A stretch of 64,000 nt of DNA. Source: Pseudomonas fluorescens (GTDB lineage Bacteria; Pseudomonadota; Gammaproteobacteria; Pseudomonadales; Pseudomonadaceae). The stretch covers positions 16,267 through 80,266 of the forward strand of contig NZ_CABVHQ010000028.1 in the NCBI RefSeq assembly GCF_902497895.1, in the 5' to 3' direction. The notes beneath the pieces were generated by a model that did no database searches, was not told the origin of the DNA, and was given only the letters and a program-made list of their open reading frames with translations. The translations under genes and the position numbers were made by a program. Below, in pieces: positions 26,522 to 35,312 of this stretch; position 1 is the first letter of the stretch, and the number at the start of each line of letters is the position of its first letter.

Positions 26522-27626
26522 GAGCCAGCAGTGGCGGCTGGCTGCCGAGCACGGCGTGATAGTGTCCCAACAGGCTGTTGACCACTGCATCCCAGGCGTA
26601 ATGCTGTTCGACATGCTGTCGGGCCCGCTGACCCAGGCTGGCGCTGTCCTGAGCGAACAGGTCGCGCACGGCATCGGCCATGGCCTGCGGGCTGTCCGGA
26701 GCACATAGCAGGCCGCAGTCCCGGGTGACGATTTCCTTGAACGCCCCGGCGGCCACGGCAACCACTGGAATGCCGCTGGCCATGGCTTCGAGGATCACCA
26801 GGCCGAAGGTTTCCTGATCGCCAGCGTGAATCAGCGCATCGGAACTGGCCATCAACCTCGCGATCTGTGGAGCGGGGTAGAATTCGGCGATCACCGTGAC
26901 GTTATCCGGCACCACGGCCGGCATCGATGAGCCGACCAGCAGCAGGTGATAGCGCTGGCCGAGGAGTTTCATGCAATTAAGCAGTACCTGCAGGTTCTTT
27001 TCCTTGGAACCACGGCCGGCGAAGATCAGCAGGCGGGTGTCTTCGGTAATACCCAGCTCAGCGCGCAAACCCGGGTCGCGGGCGCTCGGGTTGAAGGTTT
27101 GCAGGTCCACGCCCAAGGGCTGCACATAAACGTTTTTCACCCCCAGTCCGATGAGTTTGTCCGCCATGACCTGGCTGGGTGCCAATACCCGATCGAAATT
27201 GCCATAAAGCTTGCGGATATAGGCTTCGACGTTCGGCGTGCACCAGTTGCCCATGCGGTTGCTCGCCAGCAGGGGCAGGTCGGAGTGGTAAAAGCCGATC
27301 ACCGGCACATCCAGTTGACGGCGAGCGTCGAGGGCGGCCCAGGCGGTGAGATAAGGGTCACCGACTTCGATCAAGTCGGGTTGCAAGGCGTGCAGGACAT
27401 TGCGCCAGGGGGCCAGGCGCCAGGGGAAGCGGTAGCCTTTGCCGAATGGCACGGCGGGCGCGGGGACTGTGTAGATGCCGTCCTGCTCGCTCAGATTCGC
27501 CCCGGGGATCAGCAAGCTGTGACGGATACCTGGCTGACGTCCCAGGCGACGGTGTTTGGCATCCAGATAAGTGCGCACGCCACCGCTGGCAGGGGCGTAG
27601 AACATGGTTATGTCAGCGATATGCAC
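26514..27626 (-). CDS. GT4-type glycosyltransferase
   Basis: Retaining GT-B glycosyltransferase of about 370 residues, related to SQD2/PimB-like mannosyl and glucosyl transferases. Seen are the N-terminal HIADITMFYAPASGGVRTYL, FYHSDLPLL, the phosphate loop GRGSKEKNLQVLL, and the nucleotide-sugar E-x7-E motif in HAGDQETFGLVILEAMASG. I prefer the GTG at 27626: AGGAGG lies about ten bases before it, whereas the ATG at 27635 is only one base away from it. The donor and lipid acceptor are unknown. First gene of the three-gene set with deacetylase and flippase. Confidence 0.87.
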   Translation of the reverse strand: MHIADITMFYAPASGGVRTYLDAKHRRLGRQPGIRHSLLIPGANLSEQDGIYTVPAPAVPFGKGYRFPWRLAPWRNVLHALQPDLIEVGDPYLTAWAALDARRQLDVPVIGFYHSDLPLLASNRMGNWCTPNVEAYIRKLYGNFDRVLAPSQVMADKLIGLGVKNVYVQPLGVDLQTFNPSARDPGLRAELGITEDTRLLIFAGRGSKEKNLQVLLNCMKLLGQRYHLLLVGSSMPAVVPDNVTVIAEFYPAPQIARLMASSDALIHAGDQETFGLVILEAMASGIPVVAVAAGAFKEIVTRDCGLLCAPDSPQAMADAVRDLFAQDSASLGQRARQHVEQHYAWDAVVNSLLGHYHAVLGSQPPLLAHG

Positions 27627-27769
27627 GATGAGCATCCCTCCTATCCGTTGTACTCCATAGGGTTGACCTTTATGAAGGATAGATGTTCGGTTGAGGATTT
27701 GCGGGGGAGGTGTCAGGAAGAGGGAGGAGGGGCAGTCAGCTAACGAAAATCCATGGTCTGCCGGGCAAT

Positions 27770-27902
27770 TGTGGCGAGGGGGCTTGCCCCCGCTGGGGCG
27801 CGCAGCGGCCCTAAAACCTGCAACCACAGTTTGTCAGGCATACCGCATTCACAGGTTTTGCGGCTGCTGCGCAGCCGAACGGGGGCAAGCCCCCTCGCCA
27901 CA
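27770..27902. repeat. REP pair upstream of the glycosyltransferase
   Basis: Perfect 23-bp inverted arms at 27770-27792 and 27880-27902 containing GGCGAGGGGGCTTGCCCCCG. A shorter REP fragment (GGGAGCGGGATTGCTCGCGA) follows at about 27929-27948. Apart from these the region 27627-27964 shows no gene. Confidence 0.88.
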
Positions 27903-27964
27903 GGTTTGTGCTCGACGCTAAACCTGTGGGAGCGGGATTGCTCGCGAAGCGGACCGAGAGAGCG

Positions 27965-29854
27965 CTAGATACGGAAACTGCCCACCAGTTGCTTCAAGCG
28001 CGCCGCCTGCTGCTCAAGGTCCGCGCAGGCGCGCAAGGTCGACTGCAGGTTTTCCACGCCTTCCTGGTTGAGGGTGTTGATCTCGGTGATGTCGACGTTG
28101 ATTGACTCGACCACGGCGGTCTGTTCCTCGGTGGCGGTGGCCACCGACTGGTTCATGCCGTCGATCTCGCCGATGCGCTGGGTCACACTGTTCAGGCGTT
28201 CGCCGGCGAGGTTGGCGATTTCCACGCTGTCCTGGCTATGGCGCTGGCTTTCGCTCATGGTGCCGACCGACTCGCGAGCCCCCACCTGCAGCTCTTCGAT
28301 CATGGTCTGCACCTGTTGCGCCGACTCCTGGGTGCGATGGGCGAGGTTGCGCACTTCATCGGCGACCACCGCAAAACCGCGACCGGCTTCACCGGCCCGC
28401 GCCGCTTCGATAGCGGCGTTGAGCGCCAGCAGGTTGGTCTGTTGCGAGATGCTGGTGATGACGTCGAGGATCTGCCCGATATTCACCGTCTTACTGTTCA
28501 GCGATTCGATGTTGGTGCTCGAAGCACTCAGCAGGGTGGACAGCTGGTTCATCGCCTTGATGCTTCTGTCGACCACTTGCTGGCCGTCTTCGGCGAGATT
28601 TCGCGCGTCGCTGGAGTGCTGCGAGGCGAGGGCGGCGTTCTGGGCGATTTCCTGGGCAGCGGCCCCCAGTTGATTGATCGCCGCGGCGACGCTGCTGGTA
28701 CGCGAGGCCTGCTGATCGGAATTGAACATCGATGAGTTGGAAGCGCTGACCACCCGCAAGGCCACTTCGTTGACCTGCTGGGTGGCCGAGGACACTTCGC
28801 GGATCGAGGTGTGAATCCGCTCGACGAAGCGGTTGAAGGCGGTGCCGAGGATGCCGAACTCGTCCTGGTTCTGGATCGTCAGGCGCCGGGTCAGGTCACC
28901 CTCGCCGTCGGCAATGTCCTGCATCGCCCGGGTCATGACATGCAGAGGTTGCAGCAGGATCCGGATCAGCATTCCCAACAGGGCGATGATGATCGCCACG
29001 GCAATCACGGTGGCGACGATCGCCGAGGCGCGGAACTCGCTGAGCATCGAGAACGCCTTGTCCTTGTCCACGGACAGGCCGATGTACCAGTTGACCGAAG
29101 GCAGGCCCTTGATCGGTGTGAAGGTGACGATGCGGGTCTTGCCGTTGACTTCGACTTCACTGAAGTCGCTGTTGATCCGTGGCGTGTTGCGCGGGTACAC
29201 GTCGCTGAGGGTTTTCATCACCAGGGCTTTGTCCGGGTGCACCAGGATCTTGCCGTCGCCGCTGACCAGAAAGGCATAGCCCATACCATCGAAGTCCAGA
29301 GCGCTGAGGGTCTGGATCAGGGTTTGCAGGCTCAGGTCACCGCCCACCACACCGACGCTTTGCCCGGCTTTTTTCGAGGCGGTGGCGATGGAGATAATCA
29401 ATTGGCCGGTGGCTGCATCTATATAGGGTTCAGTCAGCGTCGAGCTGCCGCTGTTTTCCGCGCCTTTGTACCAGGGGCGAACTCGCGGGTCGAAACCGTC
29501 GGGCATTTTCGCGTCCGGGCGGATGGTGAAGCTGCCACGAGCATCGCCCAGATAAGAAGCCATGAATGTTGAGGTCAGGGCCTTTTGCTCGAGCAGGCTG
29601 GCGACGCTGCTTGGGTCTGGATTGATGGCGATGTTCTGGGCAAGGTTTTCGATCAGCAGAATGCGCCCGGCCAGCCAGGTTTGAATATTGCCGGCAGTCA
29701 CATCGCCCATTTCATGCAGGTCATTGTCCAGGTCCTGGCGAATCGCATTGCGCTGCAGATAATCGTTGTACAACGTGAAGGAGGCGAAGGCGGCAATAAC
29801 AATCAGGGCAGCGGCAAGCAGGATTTTATGGCTGAAGCGCAGATTTTTGTTCAT
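27965..29854 (-). CDS. Methyl-accepting chemotaxis protein, PctA-like amino-acid receptor
   Basis: Chemoreceptor of 629 residues, the same length as PctA. A membrane segment lies at 10-30, a periplasmic dCache domain at about 35-275, a second membrane segment at about 280-300, and then HAMP and the signalling domain with the tip EAARAGEAGRGFAVVADEVR. The ligand pocket keeps the amino-acid motif at the positions I recall for PctA: R126, W128, Y129, Y144 and D173 (VRPWYKGA, EPYID, GGDLS). The first motif residue is Phe121 instead of Tyr. The gene lies next to the purU block, as pctABC do in P. aeruginosa. Which of PctA, B or C it matches best is not settled here. Confidence 0.88.
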   Translation of the reverse strand: MNKNLRFSHKILLAAALIVIAAFASFTLYNDYLQRNAIRQDLDNDLHEMGDVTAGNIQTWLAGRILLIENLAQNIAINPDPSSVASLLEQKALTSTFMASYLGDARGSFTIRPDAKMPDGFDPRVRPWYKGAENSGSSTLTEPYIDAATGQLIISIATASKKAGQSVGVVGGDLSLQTLIQTLSALDFDGMGYAFLVSGDGKILVHPDKALVMKTLSDVYPRNTPRINSDFSEVEVNGKTRIVTFTPIKGLPSVNWYIGLSVDKDKAFSMLSEFRASAIVATVIAVAIIIALLGMLIRILLQPLHVMTRAMQDIADGEGDLTRRLTIQNQDEFGILGTAFNRFVERIHTSIREVSSATQQVNEVALRVVSASNSSMFNSDQQASRTSSVAAAINQLGAAAQEIAQNAALASQHSSDARNLAEDGQQVVDRSIKAMNQLSTLLSASSTNIESLNSKTVNIGQILDVITSISQQTNLLALNAAIEAARAGEAGRGFAVVADEVRNLAHRTQESAQQVQTMIEELQVGARESVGTMSESQRHSQDSVEIANLAGERLNSVTQRIGEIDGMNQSVATATEEQTAVVESINVDITEINTLNQEGVENLQSTLRACADLEQQAARLKQLVGSFRI

Positions 29855-30036
29855 GGCTCGTGGTGTCCGCTAAGGTCTTAATGTCCAGGGCGTGCTGTTA
29901 TAAAAGCGCGCAAAATGGGCAAAGGTGAAAAAAAGCTGATATTTCCATCTCTCCTTAGGGAATTATCGGACTTCATTTTCAGTCTTTTCTGGTCTCTCGC
30001 TTTGCTATATCGACCATGCAGACCTAAAGATTAACC

Positions 30037-31536
30037 ATGGGTGACAAAATGCCTGACTCATCGCAACTCGTTATCGGCGCTGACCTCGAGGGCCAGCCGA
30101 TTGCTCAGGCCATGCGCCTGGCAAACCGTCACGGTCTGGTGGCAGGTGCTACCGGGACAGGGAAAACCGTAACCCTGCAACGCCTGGCCGAAGCCTTCAG
30201 CGATGCTGGCGTGGCTGTGTTCGCTGCCGATATCAAAGGCGATTTGTGCGGTCTTGGGGCTGCCGGCAACCCTCAAGGCAAAGTGGCCGAACGGATCGCC
30301 GGGATGTCCTGGCTCGATCATCAACCCAAGGCCTATCCGGTCACCCTATGGGACATCCAGGGACAGTCCGGCCATCCGCTACGCACCACGCTGAGCGAAA
30401 TGGGGCCGCTGTTGCTCGGCAGTTTGCTGGAACTGACCGACAGCCAGCAGTCGGCCCTTTACGCCGCATTCAAAGTGGCCGACCGCGAAGGTCTGTTGCT
30501 GCTGGATTTGAAAGACCTCAAGGCGCTGCTCAATCACCTCAGGGACACTCCCGAGTTGCTCGGCGACGACGCGGCGCTGATGACCACTGGTTCCAGCCAG
30601 GCATTGATGCGACGCCTCGCGACGCTGGAACAGCAGGGCGCCGAAGCCTTGTTCGGCGAACCGGCATTGCAACTGGAAGACATTCTGCAGCCTGCCAGTG
30701 ACGGTCGCGGGCGGATTCATCTGCTCGACGCCAGTCGCCTGGTGCATGAGGCGCCCAAGGTTTACGCGACCTTCCTGCTGTGGTTGCTGGCTGAGTTGTT
30801 CGAGCAACTGCCGGAGCGCGGCGATGCGGAAAAGCCGCTGCTGGCGCTGTTCTTCGATGAAGCGCATTTGTTGTTTGCCGACACGCCCAAGGCGTTGCAG
30901 GAGCGTTTGGAGCAGGTCGTACGCTTGATTCGTTCCAAAGGGGTCGGCGTGTATTTCGTCACCCAATCCCCGGGCGACTTGCCGGATGACGTACTGGCTC
31001 AGCTGGGCTTGCGCATTCAGCACGGGCTGCGGGCATTCACTGCCAAAGAACAGAAATCCCTGCGAGCGGTGGCCGAAGGCTTTCGGCCGAACCCGGCATT
31101 CGATGCGTTGGCGGTGCTGACGGAGCTGGGCATTGGCGAGGCACTGGTCGGCACCTTGCAGGACAAGGGCACACCGGCCATGGTCCAGCGGGTGCTGGTG
31201 GCACCGCCACAATCGCGAATCGGGCCATTGACCCCTGCCGAGCGCGCGACCCTGATCGCCAGCTCCCCGTTGGTCGGACGTTATGACAAACCGATCGATC
31301 GTGAATCGGCTTATGAAGTGCTGATGAGCCGCAAAGGCCTGGCACCGGAGCCTGAAGCCGCACCGGGCAAACCGGTGGCCGAGGAACCGAGCTTTACTGA
31401 CAAGGCCGGTGAATTTCTCGGCGCCGCGGCCGGGCAGGCGTTGAAGTCAGCCATGCGCCAGGCAGCCAATCAGCTGGGGCGGCAATTGGTCCGCGGCCTG
31501 ATGGGTTCATTGTTGGGCGGCAGCAAGCGCCGCTGA
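30037..31536 (+). CDS. HerA-like ATPase, DUF853 family
   Basis: Cytoplasmic P-loop ATPase of 499 residues, like E. coli YjgR. Walker A is GATGTGKT at about residues 37-44, followed by AADIKGDLCGL. Walker B is LLALFFDEAHLLF, and YFVTQSPGDLPDDVLAQLG is a typical HerA/FtsK-like sensor stretch. The C-terminal tail (EFLGAAAGQALKSAMRQAANQLG) is Ala-rich and helical. HerA relatives move along DNA, but the role of DUF853 proteins is not established. A second ATG four codons in (30049) could be the true start. Confidence 0.85.
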   Translation: MGDKMPDSSQLVIGADLEGQPIAQAMRLANRHGLVAGATGTGKTVTLQRLAEAFSDAGVAVFAADIKGDLCGLGAAGNPQGKVAERIAGMSWLDHQPKAYPVTLWDIQGQSGHPLRTTLSEMGPLLLGSLLELTDSQQSALYAAFKVADREGLLLLDLKDLKALLNHLRDTPELLGDDAALMTTGSSQALMRRLATLEQQGAEALFGEPALQLEDILQPASDGRGRIHLLDASRLVHEAPKVYATFLLWLLAELFEQLPERGDAEKPLLALFFDEAHLLFADTPKALQERLEQVVRLIRSKGVGVYFVTQSPGDLPDDVLAQLGLRIQHGLRAFTAKEQKSLRAVAEGFRPNPAFDALAVLTELGIGEALVGTLQDKGTPAMVQRVLVAPPQSRIGPLTPAERATLIASSPLVGRYDKPIDRESAYEVLMSRKGLAPEPEAAPGKPVAEEPSFTDKAGEFLGAAAGQALKSAMRQAANQLGRQLVRGLMGSLLGGSKRR

Positions 31537-31570
31537 TGATCGCGGTGTGCTTGACACACCGCGGCGTTCT

Positions 31571-31665
31571 CATCGCGAGCAAGCTCGCTCCCACATTGGA
31601 TTTTCGGTGTGCACGCAATTGCTGCCTGACAAACATCTAGTGTGGGAGCGGGCTTGCTCGCGATA
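31571..31665. repeat. REP pair downstream of the HerA-like gene
   Basis: Inverted arms at 31571-31595 and 31641-31665 (ATCGCGAGCAAGCTCGCTCC and its inverse with one change) between convergent genes. Confidence 0.85.
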
Positions 31666-31694
31666 GCGGTCTACTGGGCGCCGCAGGAAATAAG

Positions 31695-32150
31695 TCAGCT
31701 GCGCGGCTTGGCGTGACTGGCCAGGCGCTCCAGCGCGGCGCGCAGGTTGGGGTCGGTGATGCCGTCGGCGGTGGCCTGAATGGTCTGCGCGGCGATGGTC
31801 GACAGGTCCATGGTGTGGCCGACTGCGCCTTGTTGCACCGTGGGAGGCTGAACCTTGAACAGAATCCGCGTCAGGCTGGAAAATTCGTCAAACATCTGCA
31901 ATTGGCGCTGCAGACGTTTTTGCTGATAGCGCAGCCGGGTCGCCCAGTGACCGTCGGTGACGATCAGCAGCAAGCTGCCTTCACGCCAGGACGCCACGTG
32001 GCAATGTTCCCGGGCGGCAGGCTGCAATTGGCTCTCAAGCAAACGCTGTAAATGGGCCAGACGTTGAGCGTGGCTGAAGATGGCTTTTAAAGGCTTGGCT
32101 TCGCGAAGCAACACGGCGGGTGCTTTGGCCGTAAGAGGGCGAAATGCCAT
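31695..32150 (-). CDS. dciA: DciA-type replicative helicase loader (DUF721)
   Basis: Protein of 151 residues of the DciA family, which recruits and loads DnaB in bacteria lacking DnaC or DnaI. The DUF721 domain covers residues 15-110, with HCHVASWREGSLLLIVTDGHWATRLRY-type strands and a basic helix (QQKRLQRQL). The C-terminal part is likely disordered. The start MAFRPLTAK at 32150 fits the family. The longer frame adds 30 unrelated residues. It is divergent from secA, the same pairing as in P. aeruginosa. Confidence 0.85.
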   Translation of the reverse strand: MAFRPLTAKAPAVLLREAKPLKAIFSHAQRLAHLQRLLESQLQPAAREHCHVASWREGSLLLIVTDGHWATRLRYQQKRLQRQLQMFDEFSSLTRILFKVQPPTVQQGAVGHTMDLSTIAAQTIQATADGITDPNLRAALERLASHAKPRS

Positions 32151-32348
32151 GATCAGACACCTGAAGTAACAGAGCCGCCATGGTAGCAGAAAGCACTGGA
32201 TGCGCTTGCCTGCCCATTGCTTTTCAGGCGGTTGACCCATTAAATCAATGAGTAACTTCTGGTCTGAATGGGTTGAAGTTCAGCAAAAAGCCCTTATTTT
32301 AAGAAGGCCCCGTCACAGCGCTGTGCCAGCATCGTGGAATAACGCCAC

Positions 32349-32376
32349 TTTCCTCTCCATCGTTTCCGGGTAGAAT
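32349..32376 (+). promoter_or_regulatory. Candidate sigma-70 promoter of secA
   Basis: TAGAAT at 32371-32376 is a good -10 box about 85 bases before secA. The -35 region (TTTCCT about 17 bases upstream) is weak. The leader then contains complementary GAGGGC (32397) and GCCCTC (32425), which could form a stem just before the gene. Confidence 0.35.
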
Positions 32377-32459
32377 GCTCGTTCGCATGCGGCCATGAGG
32401 GCTGCACGGGCGACTCACGGGGCCGCCCTCCATCCCTATGTGTGGAAGAACCTGCCGAT

Positions 32460-35195
32460 ATGTTTGCGCCTTTGTTAAAGAAACTTTTTGGAAGCAAGAA
32501 CGAGCGCGAAGTCAAACGCATGCTCAAGACGGTACAGATCGTCAATGCCTTCGAAGAGCAAATGGTGGCTCTTTCGGATGAGCAACTGCGCGCCAAGACC
32601 GACGAGTTCAAGGCCCGCATAGCCAAAGGTGAGATCCTCGACAAGCTCCTCCCTGAAGCCTTTGCGGTTGCCCGTGAAGCCGGTAAGCGTGTCATGGGCA
32701 TGCGCCACTTCGACGTGCAATTGATCGGCGGCATGACCTTGCATGAAGGCATGATCGCCGAAATGCGTACCGGTGAAGGCAAGACCCTGGTGGCGACACT
32801 GGCGGTTTACCTGAACGCGCTGTCCGGCAAGGGTGTACACGTTGTAACAGTCAACGACTACCTGGCTCGTCGTGACGCCAACTGGATGCGTCCGCTCTAC
32901 GAATTCCTCGGCATGACGGTCGGCGTGGTCACGCCATTCCAGCCGCCGGAAGAGAAGCGTACGGCCTATGCTGCCGACATCACCTACGGTACCAACAACG
33001 AATACGGTTTCGACTACCTGCGCGACAACATGGCGTTCAGCATGGAAGAAAAATTCCAGCGTGAGCTCAATTTCGCCGTAATCGACGAAGTCGACTCGAT
33101 CCTGATCGACGAAGCCCGTACCCCGCTGATCATTTCCGGTCAGGCCGAAGACAGCTCCAAGCTCTATATAGAGATCAACAAACTGATCCCGCAGCTTGAA
33201 CTGCACATTGAAGAAGTAGAAGGCGAAGTCACCAAGGCTGGCCACTACACGGTCGACGAGAAGACCCGTCAGGTCGAGCTGAACGAAGCCGGTCACCAGT
33301 TCATCGAAGATATGCTGACCCGCGTTGGCCTGCTGGCTGAAGGCGAGAGCCTGTATTCGGCGCACAACCTCGGTCTGCTGACCCACGTTTATGCCGGTCT
33401 GCGCGCTCATAAACTGTTCAATCGCAACGTCGAATATATCGTTCAGGACGGTCAGGTGGTTCTGGTCGACGAACACACCGGTCGTACCATGCCGGGTCGT
33501 CGTCTGTCCGAAGGCCTGCACCAGGCCATCGAGGCCAAGGAAGGTCTGAACATCCAGGCCGAAAGCCAGACCCTGGCCTCGACCACCTTCCAGAACTACT
33601 TCCGTCTGTACAACAAACTGTCCGGCATGACCGGTACGGCCGACACCGAAGCGTTCGAATTCCACCAGATCTATGGTCTGGCAGTGATGGTCATTCCACC
33701 GAACAAACCGCTGGCGCGTAAAGACTACAACGACCTGGTGTTCCTGACCGCCGAAGAGAAATATGCGGCGATCATCACTGACATCAAGGAATGCATGACT
33801 CAGGGCCGTCCGGTGCTGGTGGGTACCGCGACCATCGAAACCTCCGAGCACATGTCCGGTCTGCTGCAGAAGGAAGGCATCGAACACAAGGTTCTGAACG
33901 CCAAGTTCCACGAAAAAGAAGCCGAGATCATCGCCCAGGCCGGTCGCCCGGGTGCGCTGACCATCGCCACTAACATGGCCGGTCGTGGTACCGATATCCT
34001 GTTGGGCGGTAACTGGGAAGTCGAAGTTGCCTCCCTGGAAAACCCGACTCCTGAGCAGATCGCCCAGATCAAGGCCGACTGGCAGAAACGTCATCAGCAA
34101 GTGCTCGAATCGGGTGGCTTGCAGGTGATCGCTTCCGAACGTCACGAATCGCGCCGTATCGACAACCAGTTGCGTGGTCGTGCCGGTCGTCAGGGTGACG
34201 CCGGTTCCAGCCGTTTCTACCTGTCGCTGGAAGACAGCCTGATGCGCATCTTCGCCTCTGATCGGGTGAAGAACTTCATGAAAGCCCTGGGCATGCAGTC
34301 CGGCGAAGCGATCGAGCACCGCATGGTGACCAACGCCATCGAAAAGGCTCAGCGCAAGGTTGAAGGCCGCAACTTCGACATTCGCAAGCAACTGCTCGAG
34401 TTCGACGACGTCAACAACGAACAACGTAAAGTGATCTATCACATGCGTAACACGTTGCTCGCCGCGGACAACATCGGTGAAACCATCGCCGACTTCCGTC
34501 AGGACGTACTCAACGCCACCGTCAGCGCGCACATTCCTCCACAGTCGCTGCCCGAGCAGTGGGACGTGGCCGGTCTGGAAGCCGCTCTGCTGAGCGACTT
34601 CGGAGTGACCCTGCCGATCCAGCAATGGCTCGACGAAGACGATCATCTCTACGAAGAAACCCTTCGCGAGAAGCTGATGACCGAGCTGCTGGCCGCCTAC
34701 AACGAGAAAGAAGAGCAGGCGAGTGCCGAAGCACTGCGCAGTTTCGAGAAACAAATCGTTCTGCGCGTGCTGGATGACCTGTGGAAAGACCACCTGTCGA
34801 CCATGGATCACCTGCGTCACGGCATCCATTTGCGCGGCTATGCGCAGAAGAACCCGAAGCAGGAATACAAGCGCGAGTCCTTCACCCTGTTCTCCGAGTT
34901 GCTGGATTCGATCAAGCGCGACTCGATTCGAGTGCTGTCTCACGTTCAGGTTCGCCGCGAAGACCCGATCGAAGAGGAAGCCCGCTTGCGTCAGGAAGCC
35001 GAAGCACTGGCTCAGCGCATGCAGTTCCAGCACGACGAGGCTCCAGGCCTGGAGCAACCGGAAGTCCTGGGTGAAGAGGTCGATGTGGCCCTCGCCATCG
35101 CTCCGGTGCGCAACGAACAGAAGCTGGGTCGCAACGAACTGTGCTACTGCGGTTCGGGCAAGAAATTCAAGCACTGTCACGGGCAAATCAACTAA
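32460..35195 (+). CDS. secA: Preprotein translocase ATPase SecA
   Basis: Motor of Sec-dependent export, 911 residues, working at SecYEG. Walker A is MRTGEGKT (102-109) and Walker B is VIDEVDSILIDEART. The preprotein cross-linking domain, the helical wing (QQWLDEDDHLYEETL) and the two-helix finger region are intact, with NBD2 motifs TNMAGRGTDILLGG and RGRAGRQGD. The C terminus carries the zinc site CYCGSGKKFKHCHG that binds SecB and lipids. The start MFAPLLKKLFG at 32460 is preferred to the frame-extending ATG at 32442. Its argJ neighbour is conserved in pseudomonads. Confidence 0.98.
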   Translation: MFAPLLKKLFGSKNEREVKRMLKTVQIVNAFEEQMVALSDEQLRAKTDEFKARIAKGEILDKLLPEAFAVAREAGKRVMGMRHFDVQLIGGMTLHEGMIAEMRTGEGKTLVATLAVYLNALSGKGVHVVTVNDYLARRDANWMRPLYEFLGMTVGVVTPFQPPEEKRTAYAADITYGTNNEYGFDYLRDNMAFSMEEKFQRELNFAVIDEVDSILIDEARTPLIISGQAEDSSKLYIEINKLIPQLELHIEEVEGEVTKAGHYTVDEKTRQVELNEAGHQFIEDMLTRVGLLAEGESLYSAHNLGLLTHVYAGLRAHKLFNRNVEYIVQDGQVVLVDEHTGRTMPGRRLSEGLHQAIEAKEGLNIQAESQTLASTTFQNYFRLYNKLSGMTGTADTEAFEFHQIYGLAVMVIPPNKPLARKDYNDLVFLTAEEKYAAIITDIKECMTQGRPVLVGTATIETSEHMSGLLQKEGIEHKVLNAKFHEKEAEIIAQAGRPGALTIATNMAGRGTDILLGGNWEVEVASLENPTPEQIAQIKADWQKRHQQVLESGGLQVIASERHESRRIDNQLRGRAGRQGDAGSSRFYLSLEDSLMRIFASDRVKNFMKALGMQSGEAIEHRMVTNAIEKAQRKVEGRNFDIRKQLLEFDDVNNEQRKVIYHMRNTLLAADNIGETIADFRQDVLNATVSAHIPPQSLPEQWDVAGLEAALLSDFGVTLPIQQWLDEDDHLYEETLREKLMTELLAAYNEKEEQASAEALRSFEKQIVLRVLDDLWKDHLSTMDHLRHGIHLRGYAQKNPKQEYKRESFTLFSELLDSIKRDSIRVLSHVQVRREDPIEEEARLRQEAEALAQRMQFQHDEAPGLEQPEVLGEEVDVALAIAPVRNEQKLGRNELCYCGSGKKFKHCHGQIN

Positions 35196-35222
35196 TACCC
35201 GTTTCAAACGCTGAAATACCCG

Positions 35223-35254
35223 CGCCGCGACCGGCCTAGCCGTCGCGGCGTTTT
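35223..35254 (+). terminator. Terminator after secA
   Basis: Stem CGCCGCGAC/GTCGCGGCG (35223-35231 with 35242-35250) followed by TTTT, with no gene between it and secA. Confidence 0.8.
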
Positions 35255-35312
35255 ACCATTGAAAACACCGTCCGCTGAGGGCGGCGCAGATATCTTAATT
35301 AGGAGCGCATTC

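Noticed and set aside
32475..35207. 910-codon leftward frame opposite secA
   Set aside because: It is the exact antisense shadow of secA, which has all expected motifs. Long antisense frames are common in high-GC genes.
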